Assembly: GCA_021791345.1 (NCBI GenBank)
Contig: JAJYWT010000024.1
Coordinates: 1 to 12,025, forward strand
Source of the DNA: a bacterium
GTDB lineage: Bacteria > Chloroflexota > Dormibacteria > UBA8260 > Bog-877
Length of the DNA: 12,025 nt
Direction of reading: 5' to 3'
In this document: piece after piece, positions 1 to 5,752 of the stretch
How the letters are laid out: each line of letters starts with the position of its first letter
Numbering within the stretch: position 1 is the stretch's first letter
Translations under genes and position numbers: made by a program
The notes under the pieces: generated by a model
Database searches by the model: none
Seen by the model: only the letters and a program-made list of their open reading frames with translations
Told to the model about the DNA's origin: nothing

Positions 1-533
1 TCATTTCCGTCCACAACCGTGCCATCCGCCAGTTGCGCCCGGCCCTCTCCCATCAGAACCAGCGACATGTGCGCCAGGGGCGCGAGGTCGCCGCTCGCCC
101 CCAGGGAGCCATGCTCCGGCACGACCGGGGTGATCCCCGCATTCAGCAGGTCCACCAGCGCTGAGGCCAGCTGGGGGCGGCTTCCCGAGAAGCCCATGGA
201 GAGGCTGCGAGCGCGCAGCAGCATCATCGCTCGGACCACTTCAGGTTCCACGGGCTGGCCCATCCCCGCTGCGTGCGAGCGGATGAGCGCGTGCTGGAGG
301 TCCGACCGTCGGTCCGCGGGAATCCAGGTGTTGGCGAGCAGGCCAAAGCCGGTGGAAACCCCGTAGACCGCAGCGGAGCTGGCGCCGATCGACTCCACCC
401 GCTCCCGGGCGGCGGCCATCGCTGAAACCGCCGCCGGGGAGATGCTGGCCGGGGCCCCCTCGCGAGCGACCCGGACCACCTCCTCTTGACTGAGCCCCTG
501 GCTTCCCAGGGTCACCGGTTCCCCAGCGCTCAT
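1..533 (-). CDS. hutH: Histidine ammonia-lyase HutH, N-terminal part (runs off the window start)
   Basis: Histidine ammonia-lyase removes ammonia from L-histidine to give urocanate, the first step of histidine breakdown in the cytoplasm. The 177 visible residues include YGVSTGFG (57-64) with the family tyrosine Y57, RSHAAGMGQP (85-94) with H87, and GSLGASGDLAPLAHM (142-156). In the last motif A146-S147-G148 should cyclise to the MIO electrophile. The SHAAG motif and the sequence after ASG fit HutH better than phenylalanine or tyrosine ammonia-lyases. Family members usually have about 500 residues, so roughly two thirds lies beyond position 1. ATG at 533 is chosen because the frame stops at 554-552; a GTG at 545 is the only alternative. 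A GGAAG lies about 12 nt upstream of the ATG. One small variation is YGVSTGFG where HutH usually reads YGINTGFG. The start overlaps a possible 38-codon ORF by ATGA. No other hut gene is in view. Confidence 0.93.
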   Translation of the reverse strand, partial: MSAGEPVTLGSQGLSQEEVVRVAREGAPASISPAAVSAMAAARERVESIGASSAAVYGVSTGFGLLANTWIPADRRSDLQHALIRSHAAGMGQPVEPEVVRAMMLLRARSLSMGFSGSRPQLASALVDLLNAGITPVVPEHGSLGASGDLAPLAHMSLVLMGEGRAQLADGTVVDGN

Positions 534-646
534 GCGCGAGTCCACTTCCGCTCAGGAGCGGCCCCGGATTCCCACGGCGCCGCTGCCGTTCCGTCGCTCC
601 GTCTCCTGGTGCGCCGAGCCATGGCCCGGATCATGTACTGGTTCAT
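530..646 (-). CDS. Possible 38-residue ORF overlapping the hutH start
   Basis: This is a short frame beginning MNQYMIRAMARRTRRRSDG, strongly basic in its first half, with no domain I recognise. What supports it is its setting. A GGAGTGGAG run directly precedes the ATG, so an SD-like GGAG lies 5 nt upstream. Its TGA (532-530) overlaps the ATG of hutH (533-531) as ATGA, the usual arrangement for translational coupling. A TAGGAT hexamer (680-675) could be a -10 element placing the transcript start about 22 nt before the ATG. It may be a translated leader that feeds ribosomes to hutH. It may equally be chance, since short open frames are common at this GC content. Confidence 0.3.
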   Translation of the reverse strand: MNQYMIRAMARRTRRRSDGTAAAPWESGAAPERKWTRA

Positions 647-674
647 CTCCACTCCATTAATCTCCGCCCGCCAG

Positions 675-680
675 ATCCTA
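675..680 (-). promoter_or_regulatory. Possible -10 element for the hutH transcript
   Basis: TAGGAT on the minus strand, a TAnnnT match, lies about 30 nt before the small ORF and about 140 nt before hutH. I see no convincing -35 hexamer 16-18 nt upstream; the best-placed sequence is GGCGAT. It is the most AT-rich spot in the 385-bp gap between the protease and hutH. The rest of that gap (about 681-858) shows neither a gene nor a clear regulatory site. Confidence 0.25.
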
Positions 681-858
681 AGCGTAGGGCCGCAGGGATC
701 GCCGTGGAGGTCGACTCCGGCAGGGGTCGCTGGCCACGTCGGGCAGAAAGCTGGCGGGACGCCGCGATAAACCCGAAGGGGATGGGCCCCGGATCCTCGT
801 CCCGGCCAGGGAGTGGGTCGGAACGGTCGCATAGGGGCCGCCCCGCGGCAGTGTCGCG

Positions 859-900
859 GGCCGCGATGCCAGCGTGCTGGGATCCGCTGGCATCGCGGCC
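859..900 (-). terminator. Strong hairpin after the S53 peptidase, likely terminator without a U tract
   Basis: The arms 859-874 and 885-900 are a perfect 16-bp inverted repeat (GGCCGCGATGCCAGCG and its complement) around a 10-nt loop. The hairpin begins 18 nt past the peptidase stop codon. No T-run follows on the minus strand, so it is not a canonical intrinsic terminator, although U-less hairpin terminators and 3'-end stabilisers are often proposed in high-GC bacteria. Its position between two same-strand genes suggests that hutH is transcribed separately from the protease. Confidence 0.6.
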
Positions 901-918
901 TGCCGGTTAGGACAGCGG

Positions 919-2136
919 CTACGGGTAGTTGATCGGGGTGCCGAGGCCGGTGACCAGGTCGTACCCGGGGCCGGCGGTGCAGTCGGTCCCGCAGCTGCCG
1001 TTGCTGCCGCTGGTGATGTCCGTCAGGTTGGTGGAATAGCCGCCAGAGTAGATCGCCGCGTCCCCCTGCAGCGCGGTCTTGCCGGCCGCGGCCCCCGCGG
1101 CCAGGATGCCCGCCCAATCGGGGGCGCCCACGCTGGTCCCCCCGATCGTGAACCAGCCCGCCTGACCGTCATAGCGGGTGCTGTCATAGACCGAGACCCC
1201 GGTGTTCGGGTCGGCCTCGAAGGCGACGTCCGGGACACCCCGGAATCCGCCGGTGAGGGCGTTGATGCTGCTGGCGCCGTAGACCGGTCCCGAGTAGCTG
1301 GACTGGTAGCCCGGGATGGACTCATACGAGGATGCGCCACCGCCGGATCCCGACCACGCCGTCTGAACGGAAAAGCCAGCGCAGGAGGTTCCCGAGCAGC
1401 CGTTGAGGGTGGTGCCACCGACCGCGATCACGTTCGGCGACGCCGCCGGGTACTCGGTGCCGTGCCCACTGTCCCCGGCCGAGGCCGTGTAGAGGGTGCC
1501 GGGGTTGGTGAAGTAACTGTCGTAGCTGGTCTCACCGCTGAACTCGCTGCTGCCGAAGCTCATGGAGACCTCAGTTGCCCCCAGCCCGTTGGCGTACTGG
1601 ACCGCGCCGAAGAGGTTGGCGTTGGAGTTGCTGGCCGCCTGCACCAGGACGATCTTGGCCCCGGGCGCTTCGGCGTGCGCCCACTCGATGTCCAGCGACT
1701 CCTCCAGCACCCAGCCGCTGTTCACCTTGGGGGTCCCCTGCGGGTTGACCTGCTCAAAGCAGGGGCCGTTCTGGCCGAGGCTGGTGCAGGTGGTCAACCG
1801 GGGATAGCCGTACTGGGCGTTCCAGGTGTTGAGGTCGCTGAGCGCGTTGGGGTCCCTGTAGGCGTCGATCAGGGCGATGATCTGCCCGCTCCCGGCCTCG
1901 GAAGTGGGTGACAGACCCGAGAGGTTGTAGACGCTCTGGATCGCCGACGGCGAAAGCCCGCTCGGCGACGACTTGGAGAGTTTCGGCTTGCCGTTGGACA
2001 GGTATCCCAGCACCTTCACCCGAAACGGCGGGCTGGCGAAGTGCTGGCGCGGGGCCGTGCCCGCGGCTTGAACCGGGATGCTGAACAGCCCTGCGATCAG
2101 GGCCGTGCCGACCAGGACGGGTGTCCAAGCTCTCAT
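919..2136 (-). CDS. Secreted S53 family (sedolisin/kumamolisin-type) serine-carboxyl peptidase
   Basis: This is an extracellular endopeptidase of the acid-active sedolisin family, likely digesting protein outside the cell. Residues 1-26 form a Sec signal peptide (one R, a hydrophobic core, then VQA before AG). The catalytic set is visible: E145 and D149 in EESLDIEWAHAEAPGA, the oxyanion aspartate D222 in SAGDSG, and nucleophile S335 in GGTSVGAP. A C-terminal calcium site fits D373-I374, G389, G391 and D393, with kumamolisin-like spacing. Cysteines pair closely (C117/C126, C247/C252, C382/C386), suggesting three disulfides. The catalytic fold seems to begin near residue 60 (GLSPSAIQSVYNL), leaving only about 35 residues where the family usually has a prodomain of well over 100. 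ATG at 2136 is supported by GGGGAG 8 nt upstream and a good promoter. The protein is 405 residues long. Confidence 0.93.
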   Translation of the reverse strand: MRAWTPVLVGTALIAGLFSIPVQAAGTAPRQHFASPPFRVKVLGYLSNGKPKLSKSSPSGLSPSAIQSVYNLSGLSPTSEAGSGQIIALIDAYRDPNALSDLNTWNAQYGYPRLTTCTSLGQNGPCFEQVNPQGTPKVNSGWVLEESLDIEWAHAEAPGAKIVLVQAASNSNANLFGAVQYANGLGATEVSMSFGSSEFSGETSYDSYFTNPGTLYTASAGDSGHGTEYPAASPNVIAVGGTTLNGCSGTSCAGFSVQTAWSGSGGGASSYESIPGYQSSYSGPVYGASSINALTGGFRGVPDVAFEADPNTGVSVYDSTRYDGQAGWFTIGGTSVGAPDWAGILAAGAAAGKTALQGDAAIYSGGYSTNLTDITSGSNGSCGTDCTAGPGYDLVTGLGTPINYP

Positions 2137-2180
2137 GAAGATCTCCCCGCAGCTAGGGTCGCCGCTTGAGTGTGGGTCAG

Positions 2181-2209
2181 ATGATGGGGCGGCCCGCGGG
2201 AGGTGTCAA
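2181..2209 (-). promoter_or_regulatory. Sigma70-type promoter of the S53 peptidase
   Basis: On the minus strand a perfect -35 TTGACA (2209-2204), a 17-nt spacer and CATCAT (2186-2181, 4 of 6 matches to TATAAT) precede the peptidase. The predicted transcript start near 2174 gives a leader of about 38 nt with GGGGAG before the ATG. This is the best consensus promoter I see in the window and implies the protease is its own transcription unit. Confidence 0.6.
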
Positions 2210-2218
2210 CGGCTCTTG

Positions 2219-2277
2219 CCGGTTGTGACCGGTTCGTGCATTCCGCAGTGCCCGTTCCGGGACCGCCCATGATGGGC
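2219..2277. promoter_or_regulatory. Two dyads upstream of the protease promoter (possible operators)
   Basis: Just upstream of the -35 box lies CCGGT-tgtg-ACCGG (2219-2232); read on the minus strand it also contains AACCGG twice, 10 bp apart. Further upstream GCCCAT-g-ATGGGC (2265-2277) is a perfect 6-1-6 palindrome. Position and symmetry fit activator or repressor sites, but neither matches a regulator motif I can name. Short dyads are also expected by chance in GC-rich spacers. Confidence 0.3.
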
Positions 2278-2310
2278 TGGCAGCTGAGCCGTCGCACCGA
2301 GCCTGAGGAA

Positions 2311-2342
2311 CCTGGTCCGCCATCGGCACGGGACTATCCAGG
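2311..2342 (-). terminator. Bulged hairpin directly after the M20 amidohydrolase stop
   Basis: Immediately after the amidohydrolase TGA the minus strand can fold as CCTG, GTCC and GCC pairing with GGC, GGAC and CAGG (11 bp), with a 3-nt apical loop and unpaired GATA and CGT bulges on the 5' side. The position suits a 3' end, but the bulges and lack of a U tract make termination uncertain. Confidence 0.3.
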
Positions 2343-3527
2343 TCAGCTTCTTGCCGCGCCCAGCATGGCCCCGGCTGCGGCGACCATCGCCTGCACCCCG
2401 ATCCCCAGGCAATCCTCGTCGATCGCGAAGAGGCCGTGATGGTGCTGGCGGGTCAACCCCTGAGCGCGGTTGCCCGCGCCGACGTAGAAGAAGACACCGG
2501 GCGCCTCCCTCTGGTAGGCGGAGAAGTCCTCCGCTCCCATCGTGGGCTCAGCCGGCACCACCGCGCTCTCGCCGAGGGAAGCTGTGATCGCCGACTTCAC
2601 GAGCGCGGTCACGTGGGGGTCGTTGACCACCGGCTGGTAGCCGTACTGGTAGTCGAAGGAGTAACCAGCGCCGTGGGCCTCGGTTATCCCCCGGATCACC
2701 CGGTCCATGCGCTGCTCCGTCTGGCGGCGCAGTTCGTCACGGAACGCCCTGACCGTGCCCACCATCTCCACCTTCGGCGGGATGACGTTCTCGGCGGTGC
2801 CCGCGTGGAACATCGTGACCGACAGAACCAGGGTGTCGAAGGGGTCGGTGTTCCGCGAGACCACCTGCTGGAGCGCCGAGACCACCTCAGCGCCGGTCGC
2901 GATCGGGTCGACCGCCAGCTGGGGGTAGGCAGCGTGACCACCATCCCCCTTGATGGTGATCCGAAACTCGTCGGCGGCGGCCTGCACCGGCCCGGGGCTG
3001 ATCGCCACCTGGCCGACTTCGAGCAGGGAGCGGAGGTGCTCCCCGGCGACCATCTCGACTCCGTCCATGACCCCCGCTGCCACCAGCTCCCGGGCACCCC
3101 CCGGGGCCAACTCCTCGGAGTGCTGGAAGATGAAGCGCACCTCGCCGCTCAGCTCGCCGCGGTGGGCGGCGAGCAGGCGGGCCGCCCCCAACAGGATCGC
3201 GGTGTGCCCGTCATGGCCGCACGCGTGCATCACACCCGGAACCTGGGAGGCGAAGGGGAGCCCCGTCTCCTCGGTCACCGGAAGCGCGTCCAGGTCCGCC
3301 CGCAGCGCGATCGTCCGCCCGGGCCGGCTGCCTCGCAACCGCGCCAGCACGCTGGTCCTGGTTGGGTGGCTCACCTCCAGCCCCCCGATCTCCGCGAGGA
3401 TGGCGGTCACGTAGCGGGCGGTCTCGTGTTCCTGGAAGCCCAGCTCCGGATGCTGGTGCAGGTGCCGACGCCAGCTGACCACGTCGCTTCGAATCGCGGC
3501 GATCTCCGGGTCCAACGCAGGCAGCAT
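2343..3527 (-). CDS. M20D family amidohydrolase (hippurate hydrolase / N-acyl-L-amino acid amidohydrolase type)
   Basis: A cytoplasmic dinuclear-metal hydrolase that releases free amino acids from N-acyl-amino acids or similar amides. Counting from the ATG at 3527 (394 residues), the family signatures appear in order: RRHLHQHPELGFQE (20-33), RADLDALP (76-83), the metal motif MHACGHDGHTA (100-110, ligands C103 and H105), the E138-E139 pair in FQHSEELAPGGA, H164, the dimerisation-domain motif GDGGHAAYPQLAVDP, TMGAEDFSAY, and a C-terminal HHH (362-364) supplying the last ligand. The frame stays open to a TTG at 3578, but the extra 17 residues are not family-like and only the ATG has a nearby AGGG (about 4 nt). 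It lies 91 bp after the solute-binding protein on the same strand and may be cotranscribed with it. The exact substrate cannot be read from the sequence; carboxypeptidase-like activity is an alternative. Confidence 0.9.
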   Translation of the reverse strand: MLPALDPEIAAIRSDVVSWRRHLHQHPELGFQEHETARYVTAILAEIGGLEVSHPTRTSVLARLRGSRPGRTIALRADLDALPVTEETGLPFASQVPGVMHACGHDGHTAILLGAARLLAAHRGELSGEVRFIFQHSEELAPGGARELVAAGVMDGVEMVAGEHLRSLLEVGQVAISPGPVQAAADEFRITIKGDGGHAAYPQLAVDPIATGAEVVSALQQVVSRNTDPFDTLVLSVTMFHAGTAENVIPPKVEMVGTVRAFRDELRRQTEQRMDRVIRGITEAHGAGYSFDYQYGYQPVVNDPHVTALVKSAITASLGESAVVPAEPTMGAEDFSAYQREAPGVFFYVGAGNRAQGLTRQHHHGLFAIDEDCLGIGVQAMVAAAGAMLGAARS

Positions 3528-3591
3528 CAGCCCTATTGCCACCGCGTTTGGCGGGAGCGAGCGGCCTCCCCCCGCCAACCATCGCTGCTAG

Positions 3592-3606
3592 CAGCTCTGC
3601 GAGCTG
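3592..3606 (-). other. Small hairpin after the solute-binding protein
   Basis: CAGCTC-TGC-GAGCTG is a perfect 6-bp stem with a 3-nt loop, 12 nt beyond the solute-binding protein stop. An overlapping 12-bp palindrome GCTGCTAGCAGC lies at 3584-3595. There is no U tract. It could trim or attenuate readthrough into the amidohydrolase, or mean nothing. Confidence 0.25.
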
Positions 3607-3618
3607 ACTCTGGCGAGC

Positions 3619-5568
3619 TCACGAGGCGAACGAGTAGTCCTGCGGGTACAGCTCGGTGAAGACCCCTTGCGGGAGCAGCCCGCGCAGGTTGCTCTTATAC
3701 ATCGTGAGCTGGAAGGGGCCGTTAGGGAGGTAGAGGAAGGGGAGCTGACGGGCGACGTAGTCCTGGTAGCGGTACAGCGCCGCCTGCTCTGCCTTCTGGT
3801 TGGGCGCGGTGTGGGTGGCCTGAATGTTCGCGTTGTTCTGCGCGCTCTGGTAGTCACCGGCGTTGACCGCGCCGGGGGAGAAGAAGACCCCTCCGGTCGG
3901 CAGCGCTCCGGTGTAGGTCCAGGTGGCGGTGACGCCCCAGTCGACCACGTCCCAGCCCGGGCAGGGCGCGCTGAAGGTGCAGTTGGTGAAGGCCTCCCCG
4001 ATCACCTCGGCGAATGAGGCCTGGGACAGGGTCACGGCGATCCCCGCCTTCGCCTTCAAGGTCGACTGCAGCGTCTCCATCTCGTTGGTGAGCTGGGTCG
4101 AGCCGCTGTCGTAGAGGATCTTGAACGCGGCCGGCTGGTTCGCCTTGACTCCCGCGCCGCATTCGTTAGCGGCCGAGCCAGGCCGGATGCAGACCGAGGT
4201 GCCCCCGGGGTTGACCTTCCAGCCGTGCCCGCTCAGTAGCGCGACCGCCTTGGCCGGGTCGTAGGGGTAGACCTTGCCGCTCTTCTCCAGCGGGCTGATG
4301 TCGGGGTTGTTGGGGGGATACGTGGGCACCGGGCCGTCCGCGATCGAGCCCTGTCCGTCGGCGAACACCTTGATGTACTGGGGCTGGTTCACCAGCGACT
4401 GCACCGCCTGGCGGAAGTAGAGCTGGCGGAACATCGGCCCCACGGTCGGGTTGGTGAAGTTGTAGGGGGAGACGTTGACCCCGAAGACGTACCAGGGCGC
4501 GTATTTGTATCCCTGCCTGGCCTCCAGCGCCGCCCTCTGGCCGAGGTCCTGCGGGGGGATGTAGCCGATGGTGAGCGAGCCCTGGTTGAGGGCGTCGTAC
4601 TCGGCGGAGTCGCTGGTGAAGGGCAGCTCCTCAAAGGCCGAGATCTTGGGCTTGGGGGAGCCCGAATAGGCGCGGTTCGGCACCATCTTCACGAACCCGC
4701 TGGAGGTGAACTGGGTGAGGTGGAACGGGCCATCCACCACCTGCCAGAGGGGATTGGTGGCGTAGGTGGTGAGGTCCTGAGACTGCACGTTGAGGAACTG
4801 GGCCACCCCGAGCGCCCCCGAGGAACCGGTCCCGGGATCGCGAGGGACGTAGCAATCAGTGCAGGTCTGCGACGAGCTGGTGGCGAGCAGCATGCGGCTC
4901 TCCGCGGAGGCGTCGTAGTTGCCGAGCGTACCGGTCAGGGAGAGCCGGTCCCAGGAAGAGGTCGGCAGGGGAAAGATCTGGCTCAGGTTGTTGTCCAGAA
5001 ACCAGGTGGGGTTGTAGGAGGCGTTGAGCCGGAAGACCAGGGTGTAGGTACCGGTCTGGCGGTAGCTCACCACGTTCTCGGGAAAGCCACCCGGGCTGAA
5101 CTCACCCCAGCCCGGTCCTGGAGCGCTGCTGCTACCCAGAGTCGGGGCATTGGGGTCGGTGACCGCGCTCAGCAGGTTCATCCAGAAGATCACGTCGCGC
5201 GCCGTGACCGGCTTGCCGTTCGACCAGACCCAGTGCTTCATGGTCACTGTGACCACGGTGTTGTGGTCCGAGAAGACCGGGGGCAGCGCCAAACTTAGCG
5301 CCCGGTTCAGGACCGGCTGGCCGTTGTCCCCGAACCAGTAAAGGGGTGGGTACATGATCCGGGAGAACTGCCCGGCGTTGTTGTCATCCAGGTACACCCC
5401 GCTCTCCAGCGGCAGGATGTAGTTGGGCGGGGTGAGAGGAAGCTCGGCGTAGGTGACCACCCCTCCCGTCGCGTGTGTAGAGGGGTGTGAGGCGGTGCTG
5501 GCGCAGGCAGAGACCAGGACCGCGAGCAGGGCGGCTGGGACGGCGGTTCGAAGCAGGCTTGCCTTCAT
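3619..5568 (-). CDS. ABC-type peptide/nickel-like solute-binding lipoprotein (SBP family 5)
   Basis: Membrane-anchored binding protein of a probable oligopeptide ABC importer, facing the outside of the cell. Residues 1-22 are a lipoprotein signal ending in the lipobox LVSAC, so C22 would be lipidated. The family-5 signature lies at about 106-126 (VTVTMKHWVWSNGKPVTARDV), followed by a long two-lobed body including MFRQLYFRQAVQSLVN (379-394) and YPYDPAKAVALLSGHGW (434-450). At 649 residues it is longer than the usual 500-600. Extra cysteines come in close pairs (C236/C239, C460/C470, C530/C536), which suggests disulfides in an exported protein. The ATG at 5568 follows GAGGAG with 9 nt spacing. 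No permease or ATPase gene is in the window on either side, so it is an orphan here. The amidohydrolase and secreted protease downstream fit peptide uptake; the ligand is inferred. Confidence 0.9.
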   Translation of the reverse strand: MKASLLRTAVPAALLAVLVSACASTASHPSTHATGGVVTYAELPLTPPNYILPLESGVYLDDNNAGQFSRIMYPPLYWFGDNGQPVLNRALSLALPPVFSDHNTVVTVTMKHWVWSNGKPVTARDVIFWMNLLSAVTDPNAPTLGSSSAPGPGWGEFSPGGFPENVVSYRQTGTYTLVFRLNASYNPTWFLDNNLSQIFPLPTSSWDRLSLTGTLGNYDASAESRMLLATSSSQTCTDCYVPRDPGTGSSGALGVAQFLNVQSQDLTTYATNPLWQVVDGPFHLTQFTSSGFVKMVPNRAYSGSPKPKISAFEELPFTSDSAEYDALNQGSLTIGYIPPQDLGQRAALEARQGYKYAPWYVFGVNVSPYNFTNPTVGPMFRQLYFRQAVQSLVNQPQYIKVFADGQGSIADGPVPTYPPNNPDISPLEKSGKVYPYDPAKAVALLSGHGWKVNPGGTSVCIRPGSAANECGAGVKANQPAAFKILYDSGSTQLTNEMETLQSTLKAKAGIAVTLSQASFAEVIGEAFTNCTFSAPCPGWDVVDWGVTATWTYTGALPTGGVFFSPGAVNAGDYQSAQNNANIQATHTAPNQKAEQAALYRYQDYVARQLPFLYLPNGPFQLTMYKSNLRGLLPQGVFTELYPQDYSFAS

Positions 5569-5610
5569 AGGGGAGGTCTCCTCGAGGCGGCGACGGTCCG
5601 GAAGGGCCCT

Positions 5611-5640
5611 ATGTTAGCTCGAAACAGTAGGTGACCCCAA
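5611..5640 (-). promoter_or_regulatory. Candidate promoter of the solute-binding protein
   Basis: On the minus strand TTGGGG (5640-5635), an 18-nt spacer and TAACAT (5616-5611) lie ahead of the gene, placing the transcript start near 5604 and a leader of about 36 nt containing GAGGAG. The GAGG of this SD region can pair with the CCTC 3 nt on, a weak four-pair stem. I see no clear terminator for murE in the rest of this 184-bp gap. Confidence 0.4.
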
Positions 5641-5752
5641 CAAGCTGTCGTCCAGATGATGGTCCGCCGTCTCATGACCTCTCCACCTGACCGCAGCAGA
5701 TGACAACTGGTAGGGATCGGCCCCCCACGGTGCGTCCCGTCCTGCCGCCTGT

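Noticed and set aside
534..918. Possible RNA gene or riboswitch in the gap before hutH
   Set aside because: Apart from the perfect hairpin at 859-900 I found no tRNA-like fold, no conserved riboswitch core and no SD-sequestering stem.
530..1117. 195-codon minus-strand frame running from the protease 3' end to the hutH start
   Set aside because: Most of it overlaps the protease out of frame and crosses the strong hairpin. Only the last 38 codons, with their own SD-like sequence, are worth keeping as a candidate.
874..1911. 345-codon open frame opposite the S53 peptidase
   Set aside because: Low-complexity valine/glycine/arginine composition typical of the antisense frame of a GC-rich gene; the opposite strand has a complete catalytic set and signal peptide.
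2436..3659. 407-codon open frame opposite the M20 amidohydrolase
   Set aside because: Antisense shadow: no domain, arginine- and histidine-rich, fully covered by a well-supported enzyme on the other strand.
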